Shown here in pieces: positions 1 to 5,809 of a stretch of DNA of 8,543 nucleotides (position 1 is the first letter of the stretch; each line of letters opens with the position of its first letter). A model generated the notes under the pieces. That model did not search any database. It was not told where the DNA came from and was given only the letters and a program-made list of their open reading frames with translations. This stretch comes from Accumulibacter sp. Its GTDB lineage: Bacteria; Pseudomonadota; Gammaproteobacteria; Burkholderiales; Rhodocyclaceae. The DNA lies in NCBI GenBank assembly GCA_003538495.1, contig DPSD01000250.1, positions 1 to 8,543 of the forward strand, written 5' to 3'. The position numbers and the translations under genes were made by a program.

Positions 1-1703
1 TCCTCGTCCTTGACCATCACCCGCCCAGTTTTCAGCGAGTCCGAGACGTAGAGATCCTGCGTCAGGTTGAGCGCCGGCGCCAGCAGCCGCGGCCGCAGGT
101 CTTCCTCGTCGGCGTTGGCGGTGAACGAAATGCAGTCCATCGGACAGATGTCCATGCAGGCGTCGCACTCGATGCACAGCTTGGGCGCGAACACCGTCTG
201 CACGTCACAGTTCAGACAGCGCTGCGCTTCCTGGAAAGCCAGTTGCGGGTCGAAACCGAGCTCGACTTCGATCTTGATGTTCTTCAGCGCCGCGCTGAGG
301 TCGCGTAGGGGCACCCGCAGGCGGCGGTCGTCGGAGACGCTGTTGTCGTAGATCCACTGGTGGATGCCCATCTTCTGCGAGATCAGCGACGTTTGCGACG
401 CCGGGCGGCTGGCGATGTCCTCGCCGTTCAGCATGCGGTCGATCGAGACCGCAGCCTCGTGGCCGTGTGCCACGGCCCAGATGATGTTCTTCGGCCCGAA
501 GGCCGCGTCGCCGCCGAAGAACACGTTCGGGAGCGTCGATTGCATGGTGCTGGGGTCGATCGCCGGCAGTCCCCACTTGTCGAACTCGATGCCGATGTCG
601 CGCTCGATCCACGGGAACGAGTTGTCCTGGCCGACGGCAACGAGCACCTCGTCGCAATCGAAGTGCGCGTCGGGTTCACCGGTGGGTACCAGGCTACGGC
701 GGCCTTGTGCGTCGAACACCGCGCGCACCTTCTCGAAGGTGGCGCCGGTGAGACGGCCGCCGATGTGCGTGAAGGCCTTGGGGACCAGGTTGTTGAGGAT
801 CGGGATGCCTTCGTGCATCGCGTCCTCCTTTTCCCAGGGGCTCGCCTTCATCTGCTCGAAGCCCGAGCGGACGATGACCTTGACGTCTTCGCCGCCCAGC
901 CGGCGAGACGACCGGCAGCAGTCCATCGCCGTGTTGCCGCCGCCCAGGACGATTACCCGTTTGCTGATCGAGGTGGTATGGCCGAAAGCGACGCTGGCCA
1001 GCCAGTCGATTCCCAGGTGGATCGACTTGGCGGCCTCCTTGCGCCCGGGAATGTCGAGGTCGTGGCCGCGCGGCGCGCCCGAACCGACAAAGATCGCATC
1101 GTAGCCTTCGGCGAGCAGTTGCTTCAAGGAACTGACGTACTGGCCACTCCGGAAGTCGACGCCAAGGCCGAGCACATAACCCGTTTCCTCGTCGATAACT
1201 TCTTCAGGCAGCCGGAATTTCGGGATCTGGGTGCGCATCATGCCGCCGGCGAGGGCATCGCCATCGTAGATCACCACCTCGTAGCCGAGCGGTGCCAGGT
1301 CGCGGGCGACGGTGAGCGACGCCGGCCCGGCGCCGACGCAGGCGACGCGCTTGCCGTTTTTCTGCGCCGCTGGCGGTGGCAGGCGATGGCGGATGTCCTC
1401 CTTGTAATCGGCGGCGACACGCTTCAGGCGGCAGATGGCCACCGGTTCCCTGCGTTCGCGGCCATCGGCGGTCTCGTCCTCGACGCGGCTCCGGCGGCAC
1501 GCTGGCTCGCACGGGCGGTCACAGGTGCGTCCGAGGATTCCGGGGAAGACGTTCGACACCCAGTTGACCATGTAGGCATCGCTGTAACGCCCGGCCGCAA
1601 TCAAGCGGATGTACTCGGGAACGGGGGTGTGGGCCGGGCACGCCCACTGGCAGTCAACGACCTTGTGGAAGTAGTCGGGTGCGCCGATATTGGTGGGCTT
1701 CAA
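1..1703 (-). CDS. GltD-like FAD/NAD(P) oxidoreductase with 4Fe-4S domains (3' end outside window)
   Basis: 567 codons are present and the reading frame runs off the left edge. The order of domains matches the glutamate-synthase small-subunit (GltD) family. An N-terminal cysteine domain has C18, C22, C61, C65, C69 and C91. A FAD Rossmann motif GAGPAS lies at 124-129, with GGMM at 153-156. A second nucleotide-binding motif GGGNTAMD lies at 254-261, and FFGGDAAFGP is the late FAD-contact motif. A C-terminal ferredoxin-type domain follows: CLNC at 496-499, then C-x2-C-x2-C-x3-C-P at 510-521. The expected activity is electron transfer between NAD(P)H and ferredoxin or a partner oxidoreductase in the cytoplasm. 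The added ferredoxin domain argues against plain GltD; such proteins often sit beside 2-oxoacid:ferredoxin oxidoreductase subunits, which would lie beyond position 1 (inference). No ATG is near the start. TTG at 1703 is chosen because AAAGGA lies 10 nt upstream (1714-1719); GTG at 1742 is the alternative. Family call is firm, substrate is not. Confidence 0.9.
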   Translation of the reverse strand, partial: MKPTNIGAPDYFHKVVDCQWACPAHTPVPEYIRLIAAGRYSDAYMVNWVSNVFPGILGRTCDRPCEPACRRSRVEDETADGRERREPVAICRLKRVAADYKEDIRHRLPPPAAQKNGKRVACVGAGPASLTVARDLAPLGYEVVIYDGDALAGGMMRTQIPKFRLPEEVIDEETGYVLGLGVDFRSGQYVSSLKQLLAEGYDAIFVGSGAPRGHDLDIPGRKEAAKSIHLGIDWLASVAFGHTTSISKRVIVLGGGNTAMDCCRSSRRLGGEDVKVIVRSGFEQMKASPWEKEDAMHEGIPILNNLVPKAFTHIGGRLTGATFEKVRAVFDAQGRRSLVPTGEPDAHFDCDEVLVAVGQDNSFPWIERDIGIEFDKWGLPAIDPSTMQSTLPNVFFGGDAAFGPKNIIWAVAHGHEAAVSIDRMLNGEDIASRPASQTSLISQKMGIHQWIYDNSVSDDRRLRVPLRDLSAALKNIKIEVELGFDPQLAFQEAQRCLNCDVQTVFAPKLCIECDACMDICPMDCISFTANADEEDLRPRLLAPALNLTQDLYVSDSLKTGRVMVKDE

Positions 1704-1767
1704 GGCAAGGGTATCCTTTCGTCGGTACGAGTTCGGGGCCACGACTGCCGAGCCCGAAAGAGGATCA

Positions 1768-1796
1768 ATACTAGCGCGCCATGGCAGGCCTGAAAA
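1768..1796 (-). promoter_or_regulatory. Weak sigma-70-like promoter candidate for the oxidoreductase
   Basis: On the minus strand TTTTCA (1791-1796) and TAGTAT (1768-1773) are separated by 17 nt. Each hexamer matches four of six consensus bases. The predicted start would leave a leader of roughly 55-60 nt before the TTG codon. The match is weak and such pairs arise by chance. Confidence 0.2.
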
Positions 1797-1958
1797 GGGT
1801 TGTCTTTCAGTACGATCAATGTCGCCTGCCGGTCCGCCCGCTGCCTTACGCCCTTGCTCCGAAGGCGCCGTGCGGGGCGATGGCGGTACGGCCGCGCTTG
1901 TTCCCCGAGTTTTCCAATTCAGGTATGAGTCTGGAGGAGGGCGGGAGAGGGTGATGCG

Positions 1959-2192
1959 CTAAGCGGGTTGATCGGCCGCCGGATCGCAATCTTCCGACAT
2001 CGCGAACTGCCAGGCGCCCGGTGCGCAAGCCCATTTCCGCTGCTGGTCGCCGCCCGGAATGGGAACGATGTTGTGTCCGACCGGCAAGTCGCCGCTGGGT
2101 CGTTGGTCGGTTCGAGAACTGTTGGGCCTGTCGACCTTCTTTACACTCGTCGACAGTCGCTGGCTGCGCTTGACCACAAGCCATTGATTCAT
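1959..2192 (-). CDS. Possible small hypothetical protein (77 aa)
   Basis: An ATG-initiated frame on the minus strand encodes 77 residues with no family I recognise. The second half (from about residue 36) looks protein-like: it has a high share of G/C third positions, includes WACAPGAW near residues 53-60 and ends in an acidic segment. The first half looks less like coding sequence and overlaps the 2128-2156 inverted repeat. No convincing Shine-Dalgarno sequence precedes the ATG. It could be a real small gene, a gene remnant starting further in (a TTG lies near codon 35), or chance. Confidence 0.25.
   Translation of the reverse strand: MNQWLVVKRSQRLSTSVKKVDRPNSSRTDQRPSGDLPVGHNIVPIPGGDQQRKWACAPGAWQFAMSEDCDPAADQPA
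2128..2156. promoter_or_regulatory. Perfect inverted repeat, probable activator site
   Basis: CTGTCGAC (2128-2135) is mirrored exactly by GTCGACAG (2149-2156) across a 13-nt AT-richer spacer. The half-site centres are 21 bp apart, two helical turns, as expected for a dimeric activator on one DNA face. It ends 53 bp upstream of the sigma-54 element at 2209-2224, placing it about 80-107 bp before the predicted start. That is a normal location for a sigma-54 enhancer-binding protein. A PrsR-type regulator is the natural candidate, but the identity of the binder is inferred. Confidence 0.55.
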
Positions 2193-2208
2193 TGTCGGAG
2201 TCTATAAT

Positions 2209-2224
2209 GGGCGCAAATATTGCT
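2209..2224 (+). promoter_or_regulatory. Sigma-54 (RpoN) -24/-12 promoter of the PEP-CTERM gene
   Basis: The element reads GGGCGCAAATATTGCT. It has the invariant GG (2210-2211) and GC (2222-2223) with the exact 10-nt spacing of sigma-54 promoters. It also keeps GGC at -24 and TTGCT at -12 (consensus TGGCACG-N4-TTGCW). Transcription would start near 2235, giving a leader of about 58 nt before the ATG at 2294. PEP-CTERM genes in exosortase-bearing bacteria are known to be driven by sigma-54 with the PrsK/PrsR two-component system, which supports this reading. Confidence 0.7.
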
Positions 2225-2293
2225 TTTGGCTTTTGGCCCTATCGGCGCCGGAAACCCGATTGGACTACAGCCCCCCTCAGCAGGAGACAAGCG

Positions 2294-3127
2294 ATGAAGA
2301 TTTCAAGAATGATGTTCGGCGCGGCGCTGGCCTGCGCGGCAGCGAGTGTGCAGGCCCTTCCCGTTGTATCGCTCGCAGCCGGCAGCAACCCGGCGGCGAT
2401 TCAGGGCACGGTGGACGCGTTCCGCGCGTCGCTCGGCGCACTCAATGCCAATGTCGCCGGTTCCTTTGGCAGCGGTCGGCGCGAGATCAACTGGGACGGC
2501 GTGCCCAACGTCTTCGCGGCGCCGAACGGCCTGCCGGCCAATTTCTTCAACTCGAACAGCCCGCGCGGGGTCGAGATGACGACGCCGGGCAGCGGCTTCC
2601 AGGTCAGCGCCAACTCGGGTGTGGCGCCCGTGGAGTTTGGCAACATCGACCCCAACTACCCGGACCTGTTCGCACCGTTCAGTTCACAGAGGCTGTTCAC
2701 CGCGCTGGGCAGCAACATTACCGACGTGCGGTTTTTCATACCCGGCACAGCCACTGCGGCGCTGACCAACGGCTTTGGAGTGGTCTTCTCCGACGTCGAT
2801 CTGGCGAACACGACGGGGATCGAGTTCTTCGATGCGCTCGACCACTCGCTCGGGCAGTTCTTCGCGCCCAACAACCCGGGCAACGAGACTCTCTCTTTTC
2901 TGGGCGTGCGCTTCAGCGAAGGAAGCATCGTTTCACGCGCGCGCATCACCAGCGGCAATCAGCTCCTGGCGCCGGGGAACACCCTTACCGATCTGGTGGT
3001 GATAGATGATTTCATCTACGGTGAGCCGGTGCTGGCGCAAGTCGTTCCGGAGCCCTCGATGCCATTGACGCTGATGTTGGCGATCGCGGCCGCGGTCACG
3101 GTCCGGGCTCGTCGGTCGCCAGGCTAG
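2294..3127 (+). CDS. PEP-CTERM sorting domain protein (277 aa)
   Basis: This is an exported protein expected to be processed by exosortase and displayed on or released from the cell surface. A signal peptide covers residues 1-21: basic MKISR, a hydrophobic Ala-rich core, and probable cleavage after VQA. The mature region (22-249) is rich in Asn, Phe and Gly. It includes REINWDGVP (63-71) and NFFNSNSPRGVEM (83-95), a pattern I associate with a recurrent secreted-protein domain of unknown function. The C-terminal sorting signal is textbook: VPEP at 251-254, a hydrophobic segment about 256-270, and RARR at 271-274. The ATG at 2294 is preferred over an in-frame TTG at 2192 because CAGGAGA (2281-2287) precedes it, the signal peptide begins there, and the upstream codons would lie on the promoter. 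No exosortase gene is in the window. In floc-forming betaproteobacteria such proteins contribute to aggregation; that role here is inferred. Confidence 0.92.
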   Translation: MKISRMMFGAALACAAASVQALPVVSLAAGSNPAAIQGTVDAFRASLGALNANVAGSFGSGRREINWDGVPNVFAAPNGLPANFFNSNSPRGVEMTTPGSGFQVSANSGVAPVEFGNIDPNYPDLFAPFSSQRLFTALGSNITDVRFFIPGTATAALTNGFGVVFSDVDLANTTGIEFFDALDHSLGQFFAPNNPGNETLSFLGVRFSEGSIVSRARITSGNQLLAPGNTLTDLVVIDDFIYGEPVLAQVVPEPSMPLTLMLAIAAAVTVRARRSPG

Positions 3128-3165
3128 AGACGCGCGCGGCGACTGGTCGCGGCGCTGCCCCCCGG

Positions 3166-3187
3166 GAAAGGTCCATCGGGGCCTTTC
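3166..3187. terminator. Hairpin between convergent genes, probable terminator
   Basis: GAAAGGTCC (3166-3174) pairs with GGGCCTTTC (3179-3187) around an ATCG loop: nine base pairs including one G-T wobble. It lies 38 bases after the PEP-CTERM stop and 36 bases past the end of the MoaD-like gene, so it can serve both directions. Only a short T-rich run (TTCGTT) follows on the plus strand, so it is a modest intrinsic terminator. Confidence 0.6.
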
Positions 3188-3223
3188 TTCGTTCTGATCC
3201 GAGGCCATTGGTGGCGTGCGGCC

Positions 3224-3481
3224 TCAGCCGCCGCTCAGTGCTTGTACGATGATCAGCTCGCCGCTCGCGCGCAGTGGCCGCGAGAGTTCGCGCAACTGCT
3301 CACCGTCAAGGAAGAAGCGGATGTGCGGCCGCATCTGCTGCTGCTCGTCGATCATCCGGAAGCGAATTCCCGGATAGCGCTGGTCGAGGTCGGCGAGGAC
3401 GGCGGCAAGCGTCGTGCCGCTGGCCTCGACCTCGCCACGCTCGGTGTAGGAGCGCAGCGCGCTGGGAATGATGACCTTCAT
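3224..3481 (-). CDS. MoaD/ThiS-family ubiquitin-like sulfur carrier (85 aa)
   Basis: A small beta-grasp protein whose length and ending fit the MoaD/ThiS family. It begins MKVIIPSALRSY, has the helix segment TLAAVLADLDQRYPGIR (24-40), a strand around IRFFLDGEQ (54-62), and terminates in LSGG (82-85). In this family the C-terminal Gly-Gly is adenylated by an E1-like enzyme (MoeB/ThiF type) and then carries sulfur as a thiocarboxylate. It starts 12 nt after the stop of the propeller gene with only a weak Shine-Dalgarno sequence, suggesting translational coupling as the last gene of the block. No MoaE, ThiG, E1 or molybdopterin gene is nearby, so a role in molybdopterin or thiamine synthesis is not supported by context. 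The partner and sulfur acceptor are unknown. Confidence 0.88.
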   Translation of the reverse strand: MKVIIPSALRSYTERGEVEASGTTLAAVLADLDQRYPGIRFRMIDEQQQMRPHIRFFLDGEQLRELSRPLRASGELIIVQALSGG

Positions 3482-3493
3482 CGGGCGAGCGCG

Positions 3494-3535
3494 CTAGGCC
3501 GCTGTGGCGGCGTCGGCCGCTTCGGCCGCTGTCGT
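3494..3535 (-). repeat. Short tandem GC repeat encoding the Ala-rich tail
   Basis: The 9-mer GGCCGCTKY occurs at 3497-3505, 3515-3523 and 3524-3532, the last two directly adjacent. It encodes part of the Ala-rich C-terminal tail of the propeller protein (about residues 425-436), next to the stop codon and 16 bases from the start of the sulfur-carrier gene. It looks like a small low-complexity expansion. Confidence 0.5.
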
Positions 3536-4807
3536 CGCGGCGCTGATTGTCCCTGTTTCGCTCATCTTGGCGATCGCGATGGTCGTGGCTTCTTCGACTC
3601 CCGGCATTCCATCGACCGCTTCAGCGACCTCGACGGCATAGATTTCCGGCAGGTGGCGCGCGATGCACTGCCACCGCAGGCCTTCGTCGCGGCTCATCCA
3701 CAGCTCGCCGCTGCTGGTGCCGAAGTACAGACCCACCGGGTCGAGCCGGTCGGCGGTCATTGCCTGCCGTTTCACGGTCCACCAGGCCTGGCTCGCCGGC
3801 AAGCCGGTGTCGAGACGCTGCCAGCTGGCGCCGCCGTCGCGGGTCGCGTAGACGGCGGGCATCCCATCGGGGCTGGTGCGCGGCCAGACCGAGGTGCCGT
3901 CCATCGGAAAGACCCAGGCGGTGTCGGCGTCGCGCGGGTGCACGACCATCGGGAAGCCGACGTTGCCGACCGTTGGCGGCATGCTCGTGCCGATGTTCAA
4001 CCATTCCTCGGACGGCCGGTCGAGGCGGTAGATGCCGCAGTGGTTCTGCTGATAGAGACGATCGGGATTGCTCGGGCAAAGGCGGACGCAGTGCGGGTCG
4101 TGGACCGTCGGGTCGGTACGATCGAAGCCTTCGACCACGTCCAGCCCGTCGAGCAGCGGCTTGAAACTCCCGCCGCCGTCGACGCTCTCGTGCACGCCGC
4201 CGCCCGACATGGCCAGGTATAGATGCCGGGAATCGCGTGGATCGACGATGATCGAGTGCAGCTTCGGACCGTCGGGCGTGCCATCCTGTGCGCTGCCCAT
4301 CCATTTCCGGAATTGCGGGTCGTCGTTGATGGTCGAGAACGGTGCCCAGCTGAGGCCGCCGTCGTCGGAGCGAAACAGCCCCTGCGGCGATGTGCCGGCG
4401 TACCAGACGTCGGCCTCGTCGGCGTGTCCCGGCGTCAGCCAGAAGGTGTGATCGACGGTGCGGCCGGGCAAACCTTCGCTGTCGGAAGCCGGAGCGAAGG
4501 CGGGCGGGCGTGCGGCTTCCTTCCAGCTGCGCCCGAGATCGGTCGAGCGAAAGAGGGTCGGGCCGAGGTGGCCGGTCTTGGCCGCCGCGAGCAGGGTGCG
4601 TCCATCGCGCGGGTCGAGCACCAGGTGGCTGATGATGTGGCCGAGAAAGTGCGGGCCGTCGACCCGCCAGCTGTCGCGCGCCGGGTCGCCGCGATAGATC
4701 CACGCGCCCTTGCGCGTGGCGACCAGCAGCACCAGATGGCGCGAATCCGCCGTGCCGGCCGATCGGTGCTGCGCTTCCATGACTGTTTGTTCCTTGTTGT
4801 CCATCAT
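3494..4807 (-). CDS. Asp-box (BNR) beta-propeller protein, sialidase-like fold (437 aa)
   Basis: Repeated Asp-box motifs (S/T-x-D-x-G-x-x-W) lie at about 88-95 (STDLGRSW), 147-154 (SDDGGLSW), 208-215 (SVDGGGSF), 322-329 (TRDGGASW) and 372-379 (SRDEGLRW). This indicates a six- or seven-bladed propeller of the WD40/YVTN/BNR type. Database names such as exo-alpha-sialidase are likely for it, but I see no FRIP-type motif and no signal peptide, so sialidase activity is doubtful and it is probably cytoplasmic. A distinctive central stretch contains DPHCVRLC (237-244) and QQNHCG (253-258), which may bind a metal or carry reactive cysteines. The last 20 residues are Ala/Thr/Glu low complexity. ATG at 4807 is chosen because GAAGGAG lies 6 nt upstream; a second ATG follows at once. 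It lies 49 nt after the upstream YCII gene and 12 nt before the sulfur-carrier gene. Confidence 0.88.
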   Translation of the reverse strand: MMDNKEQTVMEAQHRSAGTADSRHLVLLVATRKGAWIYRGDPARDSWRVDGPHFLGHIISHLVLDPRDGRTLLAAAKTGHLGPTLFRSTDLGRSWKEAARPPAFAPASDSEGLPGRTVDHTFWLTPGHADEADVWYAGTSPQGLFRSDDGGLSWAPFSTINDDPQFRKWMGSAQDGTPDGPKLHSIIVDPRDSRHLYLAMSGGGVHESVDGGGSFKPLLDGLDVVEGFDRTDPTVHDPHCVRLCPSNPDRLYQQNHCGIYRLDRPSEEWLNIGTSMPPTVGNVGFPMVVHPRDADTAWVFPMDGTSVWPRTSPDGMPAVYATRDGGASWQRLDTGLPASQAWWTVKRQAMTADRLDPVGLYFGTSSGELWMSRDEGLRWQCIARHLPEIYAVEVAEAVDGMPGVEEATTIAIAKMSETGTISAATTAAEAADAATAA

Positions 4808-4856
4808 CGCTTGCTCCTTCCCGCAGCTTGCTTGTTGATTGGTAAGTGTGTGCTGC

Positions 4857-5225
4857 TCAGCGCGCCCGGTGTTGCCCCTCGGCTTCGGCGACGCTTTCCC
4901 GAATTGGCCTGATTGGTCGTACTTCGATGCTGCCGACGCGCGCCGGCGGAATCCCGGCGGCGACCTGGATCGCTTCGTCGAGATCCCGGGCTTCGATCAT
5001 GTAAAAGCCGGCGAGTTGCTCCTTGGTTTCGGCGAAGGGACCGTCGGTTACCGCCAGCTTGCCGTTGCGGACCCGCACCGTGGTCGCGCTTTGCACCGAC
5101 TGCAAGGCCTCGGACGCGAGGCAGTGGCCGCTCTGCCGGATGGCCCGGTCGTAGGCGACGCATTCGCGGTCGGGCAGTTCGTCGAGGCGATTCTCGTCCA
5201 GATAGACCAGGCACAGGTATTTCAT
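4857..5225 (-). CDS. YCII-related (DGPF domain) protein 1 (122 aa)
   Basis: A small ferredoxin-like alpha/beta protein of the YCII/DGPF family. It opens MKYLCLVYLDE and carries the defining DGPFAETKEQLAGFYMIEA (61-79), followed by DLDEAIQVAAGIP (81-93) and GSIEVRPI (98-105). Length is normal for the family. The biochemical role of DGPF proteins is not settled; their constant association with ECF sigma factors, notably ECF42, is the best known fact about them. AAGGGAAG precedes the ATG at a normal distance. It lies 30 nt downstream of the VOC gene and 49 nt upstream of the propeller gene, so it should share their transcript. Confidence 0.9.
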   Translation of the reverse strand: MKYLCLVYLDENRLDELPDRECVAYDRAIRQSGHCLASEALQSVQSATTVRVRNGKLAVTDGPFAETKEQLAGFYMIEARDLDEAIQVAAGIPPARVGSIEVRPIRPIRESVAEAEGQHRAR

Positions 5226-5255
5226 CTTCGGCTTCCCTTGGTCAGTGCTGGTCGG

Positions 5256-5654
5256 TCAGCAGGCGGCGCCCGCTTGCGCGTCGGCTGGCATCGAATGCAG
5301 GCCGAAGGTATTGCCTTCGGTATCGACCGCCAGGACGATGAAGCCGTACTCGTTGATCGACATTTTATCCTGCTCGATGCGGCCCCCCGCTTCGCTGACG
5401 CGCGCCGCCTCGATCGCGCAGTCGTCGCAGGCGAAGTAGATCAGGACGCTGTTGCCACCGGAGGCGACGCCGTCGATCCTGACCAGCGAGCCGGTCGCGC
5501 CATATTGCTCCTTCTGCATCGGAAAGGCCCACATTTCGCCTGCCGGCGCGTTCAGTTTTTCGAGCTTGAGCTGCAGGACGGACTCATAGAATTTCTTCGC
5601 ACGGTCCATGTCCTGCACGTGGATTTCAAACCAACGGATGGGGTTGTGAGGCAT
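5256..5654 (-). CDS. VOC (glyoxalase/bleomycin-resistance fold) family protein (132 aa)
   Basis: Paired beta-alpha-beta-beta-beta modules of the vicinal-oxygen-chelate fold are visible. The first begins IRWFEIHVQDMDRAKKFYESVL (6-27). The second ends FIVLAVDTEGNTFGLHS (105-121). The length is usual for a single-domain VOC protein acting as a dimer. Classic glyoxalase I metal ligands are not fully evident: E10 or H12 could contribute in the first strand and H120 near the end, so the reaction cannot be named. C76 and C79 form a CDDC pair. AAGGAGA lies just upstream of the ATG at 5654. VOC proteins are frequent companions of DGPF proteins in ECF sigma-factor loci. Here the gene lies between the two YCII paralogues. 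Confidence 0.9.
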   Translation of the reverse strand: MPHNPIRWFEIHVQDMDRAKKFYESVLQLKLEKLNAPAGEMWAFPMQKEQYGATGSLVRIDGVASGGNSVLIYFACDDCAIEAARVSEAGGRIEQDKMSINEYGFIVLAVDTEGNTFGLHSMPADAQAGAAC

Positions 5655-5707
5655 CGTCGTTCTCCTTCGGGAATGGACTGCTGGTCAATAGGTCGTGGCT
5701 GCACGGC

Positions 5708-5751
5708 GCTGCGCCTGGCAAGCGAGCGGTTGTCTGCCGCTGCGCCCGGCA
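5708..5751. repeat. Imperfect 13-bp direct repeat in the YCII-VOC gap
   Basis: GCTGCGCCTGGCA (5708-5720) and GCTGCGCCCGGCA (5739-5751) match at 12 of 13 bases and are offset by 31 bp. They lie in the 155-bp noncoding gap between YCII protein 2 and the VOC gene. The gap contains no TGTCGA element and no convincing ORF. Function unknown; could be a transcript structure or chance in GC-rich DNA. Confidence 0.35.
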
Positions 5752-5809
5752 GGCACCGTCAGGCATTGTCGTGCGCCCGTCGCGGGAAGGCGATATCGAG
5801 CCTGGTCAT

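Larger units (their letters stand above)
1704..2208. other. Long divergent intergenic region, mainly regulatory
   Basis: About 500 bases separate the minus-strand oxidoreductase from the plus-strand PEP-CTERM promoter. Open frames exist here on both strands, but most translate to Arg/Ser/Pro-rich sequence typical of shadow frames in high-GC DNA. What can be supported is a strong inverted repeat at 2128-2156, a weak promoter candidate for the oxidoreductase near 1768-1796, and one questionable small ORF at 1959-2192. No tRNA, IS end or terminator is evident. Confidence 0.6.

Noticed and set aside
1130..1165. Apparent frameshift in the GltD-like gene
   Set aside because: A first reading seemed to lose frame, but re-reading the bases gives VDFRSGQYVSS in one continuous frame; I had misread one base.
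360..1793. Long plus-strand open frame of 477 codons
   Set aside because: It lies antisense to the GltD-like gene, whose minus-strand translation contains all the family motifs; this is a shadow frame in GC-rich DNA.
2203..2208. TATAAT as a sigma-70 -10 box for the PEP-CTERM gene
   Set aside because: The hexamer is perfect, but no -35 lies at 16-18 nt (TTGACC at 2170 is 27 nt away, TTGATT at 2184 only 13). The adjacent sigma-54 element explains the promoter better.
2192..2293. Upstream TTG start extending the PEP-CTERM protein by 34 residues
   Set aside because: It would place the signal peptide internally and overlap the promoter; CAGGAGA and the signal peptide fix the ATG at 2294.
3242..4912. 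Plus-strand frames opposite the sulfur-carrier and propeller genes
   Set aside because: They are antisense to clear family members and encode His/Arg/Ala-rich sequence without recognisable domains.
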